Positions 47,351 to 58,570 of a DNA stretch of 64,000 nt are shown here, one piece after another. Where the stretch lies: positions 11,021,001-11,085,000 of the forward strand of contig CM075671.1 in the NCBI GenBank assembly GCA_037962975.1. Reading direction: 5' to 3'. Positions within the stretch are counted from its first letter, which is position 1. Each line of letters starts with the position of its first letter. Source of the stretch: Clitoria ternatea (Eukaryota; Streptophyta; Magnoliopsida; Fabales; Fabaceae). A model generated the notes under the pieces. That model was not told the DNA's origin, made no database searches, and was given only the letters and a program-made list of their open reading frames with translations. Position numbers and translations under genes: made by a program.

Positions 47351-49157
47351 CCCATTCGACTCCCGCATGTGAGTTCACCTACGAAGAAGAAGACAAGGAA
47401 CCGTACCAAAGCATAATCTAGTAGACTAGAGGGGGGCGTACGTGTCTGGTGGCAAAAGTGTTGCGCGTGAGTTAAGAGGGCTACAATACGGGTAAGATTC
47501 CTTACTTACGTTTTTCAATGAAAAGGTAGAATTGTTTTTTGTTAGTGGAGACCATGAAAGGGTTATAGTATTCTTGTTTATGAACCCTAAGTGAAACATT
47601 GTGTAATAGTGTATTAATGTGCATGTGTGACTGTGAAATTTATTTTCAAACAAACAAGGGATGAGTTTTGCGGTTGTTTTTCATCACAAGGGCAGATTTA
47701 CTGATGGTCCACCAATGGAGTACATAGAGAATGAAATTGTAGTTATCCATAACATTGATATTGATAGGTGGTCTTATTTTGAGTGTGAGTGCTTGGTTAT
47801 AGAATTAGGTTATAGTAGGGGAAACTTTAAAATGTGCTAGAAAAAGCCTTGTGGGGAGTTTGTTAGGATTACGTAGGATTGCCATGCATTGGAAGTGGGT
47901 CAGTTTGCTATAAAAAATGGTTGTGAGGTGGATATTTTTATTGAACATTTAGTTCTAGATGGTGACTTAGTACTGGAGTTAGCAAATAAAGAGGAAACAA
48001 AGGGGGCTGAGATAGAGGTTGTGGGGAGCAAAGATGGCCAGTGAACAAAGTTGGAAGGACCAAATCTAGGCCCATGATGAAGCCATTTGGGCCACCTAAG
48101 AAGGTGAAGACTAGACCAAAAATTTACAAAAGTAGGAAAGAAAATTTGTTTGGTTGTGGGCAAGAAAAAGTTAATGTTCAGGGTGTTAACACCAGTGGTG
48201 AGAGGAGAAAGGGGTTTGAATCAAAGGATAATGAGAACCAAAGGGGGGAGTCAGGATGCAGGTGTTGAGGTTAAGGAGGCTGATACTGGGAATGGAGGAA
48301 AAGAGGGGTTGGAAACTGAAAAAGGTGATGATACGGAGGGTGTTAAAGTTGTTTCTGATATGGGAGAAGGTGTTGAAGCTGTTTCTAAAAGAGGGGAGTG
48401 TGTTGAAGCTGCTTCTGATAAGGGAGAGAATGTTAGATCTGTTTCTGATAATATGGAGAAGGTTGAATCTGGTATGAATGACAACCAAGGTTTGGATGAT
48501 GAGGGCTATGATGACCAGGGTGATAAAGATGAGGACTATGATGCAGAAGGTGTTTGCTTGGGTGCAGACTGGAACATTTTTGTAGATGAGGAACTATGTG
48601 GTGACATTGACATGGACTATGAAACAGATAGTGTTAGTAGTTGTGTGGATTCAGAAGAGGATGGTGATGATAGGGATTTCCAGTTTCAGGCATTTGATGA
48701 AGACATGTTAGGGAGGAAGTTTGAACTTAGGTAGGGGATGAAGTTTAGTTCGATGGTTCAGTTTAGATAAGCTATACTGGAATACAATGTGCATAAGGGA
48801 AAGCAAGTGAAGTATGTCAAGAATGAGCTATACAGGTGTAGAGTGGTTTGCAGTCAGGAAGGATGCAATGTTGTTTTTGCCCAAAGTTGTGGCCAAGGAC
48901 TGAAGACCTACAAACCTTACCCTCAGTTTATAAGCGTGGACCCAGGAGGCCAAAGAAAATAAGGAGAAGGGATCCAATTGTTGAGGACAGTCCTAACAAA
49001 CTAAAGAGATGTTCAGCAAGATACCAATGTAGAAACTGTGGGGAAACTGGCCACAACAAGTCTACATGTAAACACCCTCCAATACAAACTGATGTAAGCA
49101 ATGTAACATGTTCTTTATTAACACTATGTTTTGCATGGACTGATAGCCTACCGCAAG

Positions 49158-49654
49158 TGTGACATCCCAGCGCTGTTGAGGGTGGGGAGTGATCGTCGGT
49201 GCATGGGCACGAACAAGGAGCAACTCCTGGCAAGCTTCCAACAGGGAATGTGACATCCCGGGAACCGTTGAGGGCGGGGAGTGATCACCGGTGCATAGGC
49301 ACGGACAAGGAGCGGCTCCTGGCAGGCTTCCAATGGGAGGGACACATGAACGAACCGAATACATACCAGAATCAAAGGGATCCAAAGACTGTATAGGTAT
49401 GAGAGTATACAGTCGAGGATAGCTTAAAGGAATGAATTCGTACTACCTATACCAACAAATGCATTAGCCTTTTCGGTGGCCTATCACTTAAGGACTTCAA
49501 AGTTAAGTATGCTTAACTTGGAGTAATTCTGGGATGGGTGACCTCCTGGAAAGTTCTCGGTAAGTGTGTGATTGAGGACAAAGCACACTGAAAAGGTCTC
49601 GTGTTGGTTTGTGGGGAGAGTCGTTTATTCCTGAAAAGTGGCCGGGGCATTACA
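49158..49654 (+). repeat. left LTR of Cassandra, with 5' duplication
   Basis: TGTGACATCCC appears at 49158 and again at 49249, so the first 91 bp are present twice in diverged form. The 5S-like segment is at about 49481-49570 and keeps AAGTTAAGTATGCTT and GATGGGTGACCTCCTG. Confidence 0.92.
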
Positions 49655-49724
49655 GTGGTATCAAAGCCTAGCCTCTCCTAGTACGGTATGGTTCGGGGAT
49701 GAACCAGGCGGAAGCTGGTGGGCA

Positions 49725-50217
49725 TGTGACATCTCGGTGTTGTTGAAGGTGCAGGGAGTGATCGTTGATGCATGGGCACGGACAAGGAGCGGCTCCTGGC
49801 AGGCTTCCAGCGGGGAATGTGACATCCCGGGCACTGTTGAGGGTGGGGAGTGATCGCCGGTGCATAGGCACGGACAAGGAGCGGTTCCTGGCAGGCTTCC
49901 AGTGGGAGGGACACATGAACGAACCGAATACATACCAGAATGAGAGGGATCCAAAGACTGTATAGGTATGGGAGTATACAGTCGAGGATAGCTTAAAGGA
50001 ATGAATTCGTACTACCTATACCAACAAATGCATTAGCCTTTTCGGTGGCCTATCACTTAAGGACTCCAAAGGTGCTTAACTTGGAGTAATTCTGGGATGG
50101 GTGACCTCCTGGGAAGTTCTCGGGATGTGTGTGATTGAGGACAAAGCACACTAAAAAAGTCTCATGTTGGTTTGTGGGGAGAGTCGTTCATTCCTGAAAA
50201 GCAGCCGGGGCGTTACA
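49725..50217 (+). repeat. right LTR of Cassandra, with 5' duplication and A-box loss
   Basis: TGTGACATC appears at 49725 and 49818. In the 5S-like segment (about 50050-50135) the bases corresponding to TTAAGC of the A-box region are missing (CTCCAAAGGTGCTTAAC), unlike the left LTR and the solo copy. Confidence 0.92.
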
Positions 50218-52448
50218 GCAAGCGAACGGGGTATCGTAGTAATAAAAATATCGTCCCACAGAGATTGTTCCCAAATACCGGTTTACTTGGAAAAGATTTA
50301 TTTGGAAACAATGGAGATTAACTTTTTGGGAGATAAAGGTTCACATGAATGTGAGTGCCAACATTTAATGCAATTCAATTTCTAAATTATTAAATCTCGT
50401 TTCTTAAGGCAAGTTTTCCTAAATTGATCAGTGACTTTCTCTCGAAACCTCACTAACGTACCTAATTATTGAAGAACCGCGTTCAATTCATTAATTAGGT
50501 CCCTTCGCTTTATGAAAACTTGAATATCCCTCAAAGAGTCTCGTTTACTTTCGTAACCCGAATCCCTAGGTTCGATTTTGTGTAATTCAAACTATACGTC
50601 AATCTTTCGATTACCCATACCATTTACAATCATTCATACTTATCTCTAAGCTTAATGGAAACATTAAGAACTCATAAAACCGAATAAGAACACACAATTC
50701 AATAATCAAGAACGAAGAACATTTAACATGGTTCACATAAATGCTACACCTTAATTCCCAAGAATGATGTTTAATGTGCCATGGAAACAATAATCACAAT
50801 GCCACAATTCCAACAATTTAAACCAAACATAAAAGAAAATACAAAGATGAAGCTAGGGATTCAGAAAATACAGATTGAGTTCTCACTAAATCTCCCAAAA
50901 TCTTCCTCCCTAAATCTGTAAAATTGATGTCCTTCCACATTTTGGCATTGATATCCTTAGAAAATCCTTTGCAAAGCTCTCTCTTTTTCTTCCAAAAAGT
51001 CCCTCCAATGTCTCCGTGTGTTTTCCCCTTTCAAAAACTGTCTTTTCTATTCAGAAATTGCTCCAAAAATCAAGGCAAGTGCAGAACGTGTAAAAACCCA
51101 CTGGCAGTGGGGTTTTCCAGGGGTCCAAAAAATTAGTTTTTTCACCTCCAGGCAGAGAAATCCACGGCCAGTGGGAAAAACCCACTGGCAGTGGATTTTT
51201 CTAAAGTTCACAAAATGCCTTTTTTTCAACTATTTCAAGGCCCCAAAGTGCTTCTTTAGTTTTTCTTTTCCTTATGTCACTTCCAAAAGCGAATACATCC
51301 TTCTTTTTGAGCTTTCAAGTGGTTGGACTTTCTTGCATTCATCACACGCTTCATCAAATGCCTTGTATTCTTGCATTTATGCACCTAAATCAAGGTTATT
51401 CCTACAAAACTTCAAACACCCAATTGACATGTGCGGAATGAAGGAAATCATACGGGAAACAAGAGAAAAATGACACAGATAACCTAGAAATCCTAAATAA
51501 AAACATCACAAAACAATGTAAATTAAACACCTATCATGGACCAATACTGTTTTGTGCCTGTAGGAACTAGAACAACAACCAAAAGCTGAAGACAATGCTA
51601 CACCAGGTGCAACAGTACAAAGAGATGCAACAGAGGGGAGCTTTGTTTTGCCAATTGTTTCAACTGCTTCACCCACTGAGGGGAGCTCTATTTTTCCACC
51701 TGTAGTAGATGTCCCTACCAAGAAGAATAAGGGAAGGCTCCTAAGAACCTAGATCAACCCAACCCAGCCACCCCAATACAATCCACAAGAGGAACAGGGA
51801 GGGGAATGGGAAAGGGAAGCGGAAGGGGAAGAGGAAAAGGAAGAGGGAGACAGAGTTATGGTGGCAACCCAGATGAGATAAACCCAGACCAGGCACACCA
51901 ACAGGCTTCTGATATTGACATGGTGGCAACACAATCTAGTGTAGTTTAGCCCATATAATTAGGATGACATTCTCAGACACTTGGTGTAAAGTTTTAGTTT
52001 CATTAAGAGTTCAATGTTTAACATCTTTAAGTACAATCCCATGTTTTCATTGTCAGTTGGTGTAAAATATTGTGTTTATCTTTAAGTACACTGTTCATCA
52101 AAGTGTGGACCTGCAGCAAGCCAATATTACTTTTTCCCATGTTACTTATCTATCATATTCTCTGCCATGTAAACACTATCAAACCAACATGACTGATAAC
52201 AATCCATATGTTCAAAAGTTGGCATTTCCATTGATGGTTAAAAATTACAGACACCAATACCGAACATGGTTTATGTGAAACAACCCCTAAAACTCAAGGA
52301 CACAGAACCCTAATAGTACATTAACATTGACATAGAAACTCAAGGACACAAACCCCTAATGATACAAGGGCCTAATTCAACAAAACAAAAACTTTTCGAG
52401 AGCCTATTGCTATATTATCAGGGAGTGAAACTGCACTAAACCATCTCT

Positions 52449-52923
52449 TCAATCCTTCACTACAACCAACACCAGGGTAAGGAAGACAATGGCCCATGAC
52501 ACTGCACACAGCCATATTAACATGAAATTCATGGTCCTGTATTCTTTCAATCTCTCTTCCAGCCTTACAACCCTGTCCATCCCCTCGTAGAAGACTCCAT
52601 TGCCATTTGTAGACAAGCTGGCACATCTTGGCAAGTTTTGTTGCCCATTGTCAACCCATTCGAAATACCTACATGAGTTTTCATTCTGCACCAGGAATGG
52701 AGGAAATTATCACCATAAAAAACTTAATGAAATACAGTAAACTCTAAACCCCAAATGAAAATCCTATGTGTACCATCCAATTGACACATCTGAAGAAGGT
52801 TCTACTAGGATTTTTTGGGCTCTTGGACACTAGTAGCAACACAGGTTCATTACACTTACACAACTTCTTAATTGGAACCCTTGAAAATGACGTACTAGAC
52901 CTTGTAGACATGGAAGAACTCAT
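52449..52923 (-). CDS. GRF zinc-finger membrane protein carried by the MULE
   Basis: Two exons (52774-52923 and 52449-52685) with a GT-AG intron give 128 residues. Exon 1 runs MSSSMSTRSSTS, then the first part of a GRF zinc finger (CKCNEP, then TFFRC). Exon 2 completes it (NENSCRYFEWVDN). A short coiled segment (MDRVVRLEERLKEY) and a hydrophobic C-terminal helix (FMLIWLCAVSWAIVFLTLVL) follow. This is the layout of plant 'At4g04775-like' proteins, whose function is unknown; GRF fingers bind nucleic acid. The gene is intact and lies within 80 bp of the right inverted repeat, convergent with the transposase. The upstream in-frame GTG at 52935 is not taken as the start. Confidence 0.8.
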
Positions 52924-52999
52924 AGTGTACCACACCTTCTTTGCTTCAAAACCTTTTATGGTGTTAGGATAAGAGGGGAGAAAGACAAGTTACCGTTAG

Positions 53000-53339
53000 G
53001 TCGTACAGCCCTTAGTGCAAACGTGGGGAAGAGGAAGTAAGAAAGAAACCTTTTTACTTAATCCACCCCACAATTCTAAAATAATTGTAATTAACCTCAG
53101 ATAATTCTTACTAATCTTAATTAATTCCTTATTCAATCCTAGTCAGCATTGTCAGGATGAGTCATATGCCACGTGTGAAGTCAGTGGCAAAAACACAGGT
53201 TACACTTCAGCACCTTTTACAAGTAAGCATTTGATATTACTAAATAAAATATAAGAAGGGTCTTAAACAGGAAAAAATCATTCTAGGGGGTTTAAACAAA
53301 ATTGAAAATTTCTTAGGGGCTAAATTTACCCTTAAGCCT
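53000..53339 (-). repeat. right terminal inverted repeat of the MULE
   Basis: The inverse of 47002-47350. It reads GTGCAAACGTGGGGAAGAGG inside and GCTAAATTTACCCTTAAGCC at the tip. Confidence 0.88.
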
Positions 53340-53348
53340 TCTATTTTA

Positions 53349-54241
53349 ATAAAACTTTTAATTAAAATTTCTTTTGGTGTATCCATGGTCACACATGAGA
53401 ACACCATAAATAGGTTGTGAATATGTTTAGTTAGACAAGGCTTTACAATGCTTAGGTTTAATTTAACATTTTTTTTCCTATGTAAAAATTGTTTTAATCA
53501 TTTTTAATTTTATAAACTATAATTTTGTAAGGGAACAGTTAATTACACAGAGTGCGTGAGTTATTACGAATCTTTGACACAAGTTTAATTTTTAATGAAA
53601 CAAAAAAAGGTTTAAATAATCTGGTTCTTTTTAAAACTAATTAAATAAACCTTTTAAAACACCTTAACTTATCTTTTTTTCAAACAAATCAGCCACCTAT
53701 CATAAACATACCAATAGAATTCTAAAAACTAACAACATACCTAAGATATAGGTATTTATCAATTTTCTATATGAAAGTTACTTTAATCATTTAAAAATTT
53801 TATAAACTCTAATTTTATCATTATAATATAATTATAAATTATTATATATTTAATATAGAGAGACTTAAGTAATCTGGTTTGGCAAGCTAATAAAGGTGTT
53901 TTATAAAAGAAATCAACCACCAAACTCATTTATCATTCAACCAGTTGAGGGATGGATTTATTTCAATTCCAATTTCCAATTCCAATTGCCAATGATCCTA
54001 TCAATAAACTATTCAACCACAAAAATAAAATTCACTGGCCTCCTTAAAGCTAAACTAGTTGCATAAAGTATAAAGTAAGCAAATCGCTCAGAAATAAAAT
54101 ATTTTACAAAATCAAAGAGTCACAAATTCTATATGACAAACAAAAAAAACATACATAACATAAGAATCACCAAAGAATGGCAAGACATCAATGCATGAGT
54201 TGTGGATATTGATCCATGCATGGGCATTAGGATTAATAAAT
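53349..54241. other. AT-rich intergenic DNA, including the 3' region of the WEB-family gene
   Basis: No gene is seen. Two loosely similar stretches (about 53420-53560 and 53730-53860) share TTTTAATCATTTTTAATTTT and CTAATTTT words, probably an old repeat. Confidence 0.4.
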
Positions 54242-56736
54242 TCATGCCTTTTTCTTACTTCTCTTTCCTAAAGGGAGTGATATTTGGATGAATCCAAACT
54301 TCTTCCTCTGTGTTATGAACTGATTTTCATTGTTCCCATCTTTCTCATGCTTTGTTAGTAGAGTTTGATTCTTCCCCCTCAATGCTTGAAGCATTTGACT
54401 CAACGCTACCTTTCTTTCACTATGCTCTTCTTCCATCTCCTTGGTCGTAATGAATTCTTCAGGAACCTGCTTTTGGCTAAGCACATCTCTCATTGAAACC
54501 GAAGACTTTAAGGTAGGCTTTGCATCAGTTGTCCACCCAGTTACATCTGGGAGAGGAGAATCTTGAAAATTTCCAGCTTGATTGAACTTGTTGAGGTTAA
54601 TAGAGCTATGCAATGATTGTCCTTTTGGATCATCCTCAGGAATCCATCTCCGTAGAGCCTCTTCAACAACATGTTGCTTTCTGTTTGCAGTTTCAACACT
54701 GTTCAATGCATCGATCAAGACTTGTTTGCTCCGTAGAACCTCTTCTGTTGCTTCCTCCAACGTTTTCAAAATACTCAGTTTAGAAGTACTTATTCTTTCA
54801 ATTTGGAACTTGGAATTTATTACCTCCTTCAAGATAGACTCTTGAGGTATTTCATCTATCTGATTTAGAGGAGAGTGCTCCCCTAAGGAAAAGGTCAATT
54901 TTTGATGTTCTGGCATACGACATAGAGCCTCGATTTCGGCAAGAGCAACAGCTTCCGCTGCCACTGCGGCTTCTTCCATCTTTTTAGCTGCAAACCACCT
55001 CATCTCAGCAGTCCTAATACTAAATCCTTTCTCTCTTAACTCAGGCAAGGGCTCTGAAACTTCGGAATCTCTAGTTTCACTCATTCCATTGCACCGTCCA
55101 GTATCGAATTTGAAATCCTTCGCAACATTTAGGGAATGATGAAAAGTGCAACTTGCTCCTACAGATGCTGCTGGTGTCTCTAACCTTGCTTCTTTTTGGG
55201 CCACTTCTTGAGCAGAGATAGCTGCAAACTTTGATGCTAGCTTCTCGCGCGTCCTCTCAAGAAAAAGCCTCTCCTTTTTCATCTTCTTATTCAAAGATAC
55301 CACAGAAGATTGTATCACTCCAAGATCATTTATAGTTTTACCAAGGTTCATCCTAGCTTGTTTCAACTCCAGTAAGAACAAATCAGGCGATGAAGAAGCA
55401 CATGGTCTTGGACTTTGCAATGTCTGTGCGTGATTGTTGACAATGTTTTCATTCTTTTTAACAGGAGTTCCAACCTGTTCATACAAACTTAAATCTGGTG
55501 TCGCATAACATTTCAATGCTTCTGTTTGTAACTGCTGCTTTAATTCCTCCAAAACTGCTTTGGTAGCTCCTAGTTCTTCAAGCACATCAAGTGTTTCGAG
55601 TTCTTTCACTATCAAATCCTTTTCCAACTTCGCTGCTTCTTCCTCCATTTTCTTTATGTCAAAGTTTTCGGTATTGTTCTGTCAACAACAATCTTCAGAA
55701 TTAGAGAGTAAATCATCACAAGGGTATATATAAAGAATTATACCAAATGCATGGACATATTAAGGGAAAACCACAAGGATTTCCATTTTCCAATGACAAA
55801 TGCAAATAGAGTCATCTTCATGTCACAGTAGTTTGGGCCAATTTAGCAAATGCTCATTCCGTAAGAAGCGAGAAGAGAAATAAGCATAGTACTTTTATGC
55901 TAATTCAGTACCCGGTTAACAACTAACTTCACAAAGGGAAACAAGTATAATAGTCTGAGGTATCAAGCAAGTCAAAAATCACTGAAGTTGCAGTATAACC
56001 AAATCAAAACTAAACCTATGTAACACGCGAAATTTTCCATGAAATAAGATTGGGTTATCTCTAAACTGAACCTTGACCATACTTCATTTTAAGAGTAAAT
56101 AAAATAGCTCTATCATTGCACTTTGTATTAAGCAACCAATTTCATTCAACGATCAAAATTTCATTTCATTTTATTTGCAGCTCTTATACATCTTGTCAAT
56201 ATAAAATACTAGCTTTTTTTTTACAAAAAAAAAAAGAGCTTCAATGTACAGATTCCTCTGCCACAGTTTACTTGAATTTTCTTGTCTCTTCATCCTTTGC
56301 ATCTATCTATTAATTTCAGAGTAAATAGTAAATAATGCATATCCCAAAATTCATGAATAAATAAATAATAGGACAATAACACTAGAAAACAAAACTTTAG
56401 ATAATGCACAGCAACGTTTTCAATCCACACTAAAAAAAAATAACCACATAACATCCATAACAAAAAATTGAAAATAGAAACAGAGACCCCAAAACTTACA
56501 TAACCCTCTCCAAACTTATAAAGTGGAATCCAAGATCCGCTTCCTCCAAACCGGTTCACCGCTTCCTTCACCGATCCAAACGGCGGCGAAGTATCAATTT
56601 CAGCTCTCAAACCCACCCTCCTTATCCCCTGAAACGGGTTTTGACCCGACCCGGATCTAACACCGGATTTATTACAATCCCTGATTCCCGGCGTTGCCGG
56701 GAAACCATCGGCGTCGGTTTCCGGTGACTCAGCCAT
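54242..56736 (-). CDS. WEB-family (DUF827) coiled-coil protein, two exons
   Basis: Exon 1 (56500-56736) starts MAESPETDADGFPATPG and ends with RAEIDTSPPFGSVKEAVNRF and FGEGY; exon 2 is 54242-55678. The 821-bp intron is GT-AG in phase 0, giving 557 residues. The segment AEIDTSPPFGSVKEAVNRFG, followed by EEEAAKLEKDLIVKELETLD, is the signature of WEB/PMI2-like proteins (PF05701). In Arabidopsis these coiled-coil proteins act in chloroplast movement under blue light. Long Ala/Glu/Lys-rich helices follow (AAKKMEEAAVAAEAVALAE), and the C-terminus is basic (LGKRSKKKA). The start is chosen at the ATG preceding AESPE; the longer upstream frame to 56958 lacks family resemblance. The closest relatives are the WEB-family At2g38370-like proteins, by memory. 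Confidence 0.88.
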
Positions 56737-56959
56737 TGCCACAGAGTCCAAAGTAGAGGCGGGTTTCAGAGAATTTGAAGCAGCATTCACAACTAAAGTA
56801 ACATAAAGGTGGGAACTTTGACTTTTCTGAGGTACCCATTTGTGAGATTTATGGCAATACCGAGGATGAAGGAAGAAGGGTGAGTTATGATGGTGTCGCG
56901 GGGCCGAGTCACGAACCGGGTCGAAAAGGGGTGGCGGGTGAGTGAACCGGGTCCACACA

Positions 56960-58560
56960 AAACCGGAAAGTAGAGAAAAGAAAAAAAATCAAAAGGGAAA
57001 GGTAACGGAAAGGAAAGTGTTTGGGTGTATGCTTTTCGCGGTTGATGATAGTGTGGGAATGGTGACGTGGACTTACTGTGTGCGCTTTAATGTGGTTGGT
57101 TGGTGGAGTGAAAAGTCAAAGGTTGTTGTTACATGTTATTTTGTGTAGCCAATGACATTCTGCCACGTCAATTGTTTACGTGAGGGCGAGCTTGTTCTGT
57201 CGGTTAGCTTTGTTATGATTTGGAGCGTGATTAGCGGTCACTTTTGTATGCATGGAAAACGACGGCGTATTGGTTACCCAGCGACCACGGTGGCTGGGTG
57301 GGTCTGCAATCCTTTCGTTACAACCTTTGCCATTGTCCACACGAATACGTTACAACCAGGACCATCCAACGTTGCCCAAGATAAACTCATACCTTCGTTT
57401 TTTTTTTTCATCGTTTAAACTATAATTAAATTTATTTTTATTAAATATAAAATTATATTTCAAGAAAATTATTTCATGCATTAAAATATCTACACGTCAC
57501 ATATCAACAGTAAATATATTAAGTTCCACCTAAAAAATATAGAATTATGTTATTCTTGTTTTTAATATTTGTTTGCTATAGAGTATCTACTTACTTTTAA
57601 GACATCTTAAACTAGATATTGTGTAAAGTCATTATAAATACTATTTTGTTAGAAATATAAAGTATTACCAATAAAATTTAGGACAATTGAAAGATATATA
57701 GACTATTGAAAAAATATTATGTTTAAAGAGGCTACTTCAATAATTTTTTTGGTTTTGATAGGATATAATTAAAAATATATATGTTAAATTGAACTAGATT
57801 CTCACACTTTTTAAGGGGAGATCCTTATTTTATGTGTCCTACTTACAAAAAACACCATCCTTTTATTATGATTCTTTCCATCAACTTCCAAGTTATTGAT
57901 TATTACATTTCTTCTTGTGATTCTCATCTCTTCTATAATTTTATCTACTTCCTCTTAAAATTGTTATTGCTTTAACCCTTTTTGGTCTTAAAATAATTTT
58001 CACCTAATTAATTTATATTTTTTAATTGTATTTTCTTGTAATTAATGTAGCTCTCTCGTATCAACTTTCATTTCACTAATGAATAAGACTTAGGAAATTT
58101 AAATTTTATTTATTACTAATAAAATAACAAAATTAAATAAGAGTATTTTAATCTATATTAGCTTAAATAACTCCACGTTTAATGACTTGTTAATCTATGT
58201 GAAAAAGGCTAAAGCGATAATAGTTTGGGAGGAAGGAATATAACTTTAAATCTTGATTTAAAAAATAGGAGTAACTTAGTAATACAATCATATATAATTA
58301 CATAAATATGACTACGACAAATTTATTTTACAAATAAAATTATATGTATAAATAAAAGTTTAGTTTAAATTAAACTAGATTGGTTTCAAATATGGATTTG
58401 AAATCCGATCTGATCCAATGAAAAAGTCTCAATTTTTATAGTTTTTGATTAGTTTGGTTTTCAGTTTATTTGAATATCTATTTATTTAGATTGATTTTTA
58501 CGGTTTGCATTGTATTGGACTAAAATGGTTTATGAACTCTTATATTAAGAGAGGAATATA
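56960..58560. other. non-coding DNA upstream of the WEB-family gene
   Basis: The first few hundred bases should hold the promoter of the minus-strand gene. GC content is higher than average up to about 57400, then AT-rich DNA follows. The small plus-strand open frames at 56942 and 57152 match no family. Confidence 0.4.
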
Positions 58561-58570
58561 ATGTTTGTTT

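Larger units (their letters stand above)
49158..50217 (+). mobile_element. complete Cassandra retrotransposon
   Basis: LTRs at 49158-49654 and 49725-50217 begin TGTGACATC and end TTACA. The target duplication GCAAG is perfect (49153-49157 and 50218-50222). The 70-bp interior starts with a tRNA-Met-type primer-binding site (TGGTATCAAAGCC, 49656-49668) and has no coding capacity. Each LTR holds a 5S-rRNA-like segment. Both LTRs share a 5' duplication of about 91-93 bp that is absent from the solo copy at 11426, so the source element already had it. Movement would depend on enzymes from other retrotransposons. Confidence 0.95.
49141..51536. mobile_element. solo LTR nested in the MULE transposase intron
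   Basis: The unit begins TGATAGCCTACC and ends AACACCTATCA, with matching TGATAG/CTATCA tips. It is flanked by the perfect 5-bp duplication TGGAC (49136-49140 and 51537-51541). After removing the Cassandra element and its duplicated target it would be about 1.33 kb. Its middle (about 51095-51205) has three near-palindromic copies of CCACTGGCAGTGG. No coding region is credible. The orientation and family are unknown. Confidence 0.8.
47661..51950 (+). pseudogene. decayed MURA-type transposase of the MULE, internally deleted
   Basis: The start MSFAVVFHHKGRFTDGPPMEY fits the N-terminal module of plant MULE transposases and soon meets two in-frame TAG codons. A long acidic stretch follows (48150-48734: DYETDSVSSCVDSEEDGDD). 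Next comes the MuDR DNA-binding region near 48735-48900 (YNVHKGKQVKYVKNE, RCRVVCSQEGC). The whole catalytic core and SWIM domain are missing. The sequence then resumes at the C-terminal CCHC knuckle (CRNCGETGHNKSTC, near 49035). An intron with donor GTAAGC at 49094 and acceptor at 51563 preserves phase. The last exon has a Gly/Arg-rich tail shifted in frame. Without the core it cannot move the element. Confidence 0.85.
47002..53339 (+). mobile_element. Mutator-like element (MULE) with two genes and nested insertions
   Basis: Long terminal inverted repeats of about 345 bp (47002-47350 and about 53000-53339) share GGGTAAATTTAGCC and CTCACGTTTGCAC-like words. The flanking direct repeat is TCTATTTTA (46993-47001 and 53340-53348), the 9-bp size of Mutator insertion; one or two bases at the left tip are ambiguous. 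Inside are a decayed MURA-type transposase on the plus strand and a GRF zinc-finger gene on the minus strand, converging. A solo LTR and a Cassandra element are nested in the transposase intron. Without them the MULE would be about 3.9 kb. Confidence 0.9.

Noticed and set aside
48186..48488. Minus-strand frames opposite the acidic part of the MULE transposase
   Set aside because: They are shadows of a repetitive Glu/Gly/Ser-coding stretch on the plus strand.
49062..49954. Cys/Pro-rich minus-strand frames at 49062-49385 and 49661-49954, similar to each other
   Set aside because: They fall in the duplicated heads of the Cassandra LTRs; the resemblance comes from the repeat. Cassandra is non-coding.
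56290..56958. A longer first exon for the WEB-family gene starting at 56958
   Set aside because: Residues before MAESPE have no family likeness and lie in the expected leader; the end beyond 56500 reads into the intron past a good GTAAGT donor.
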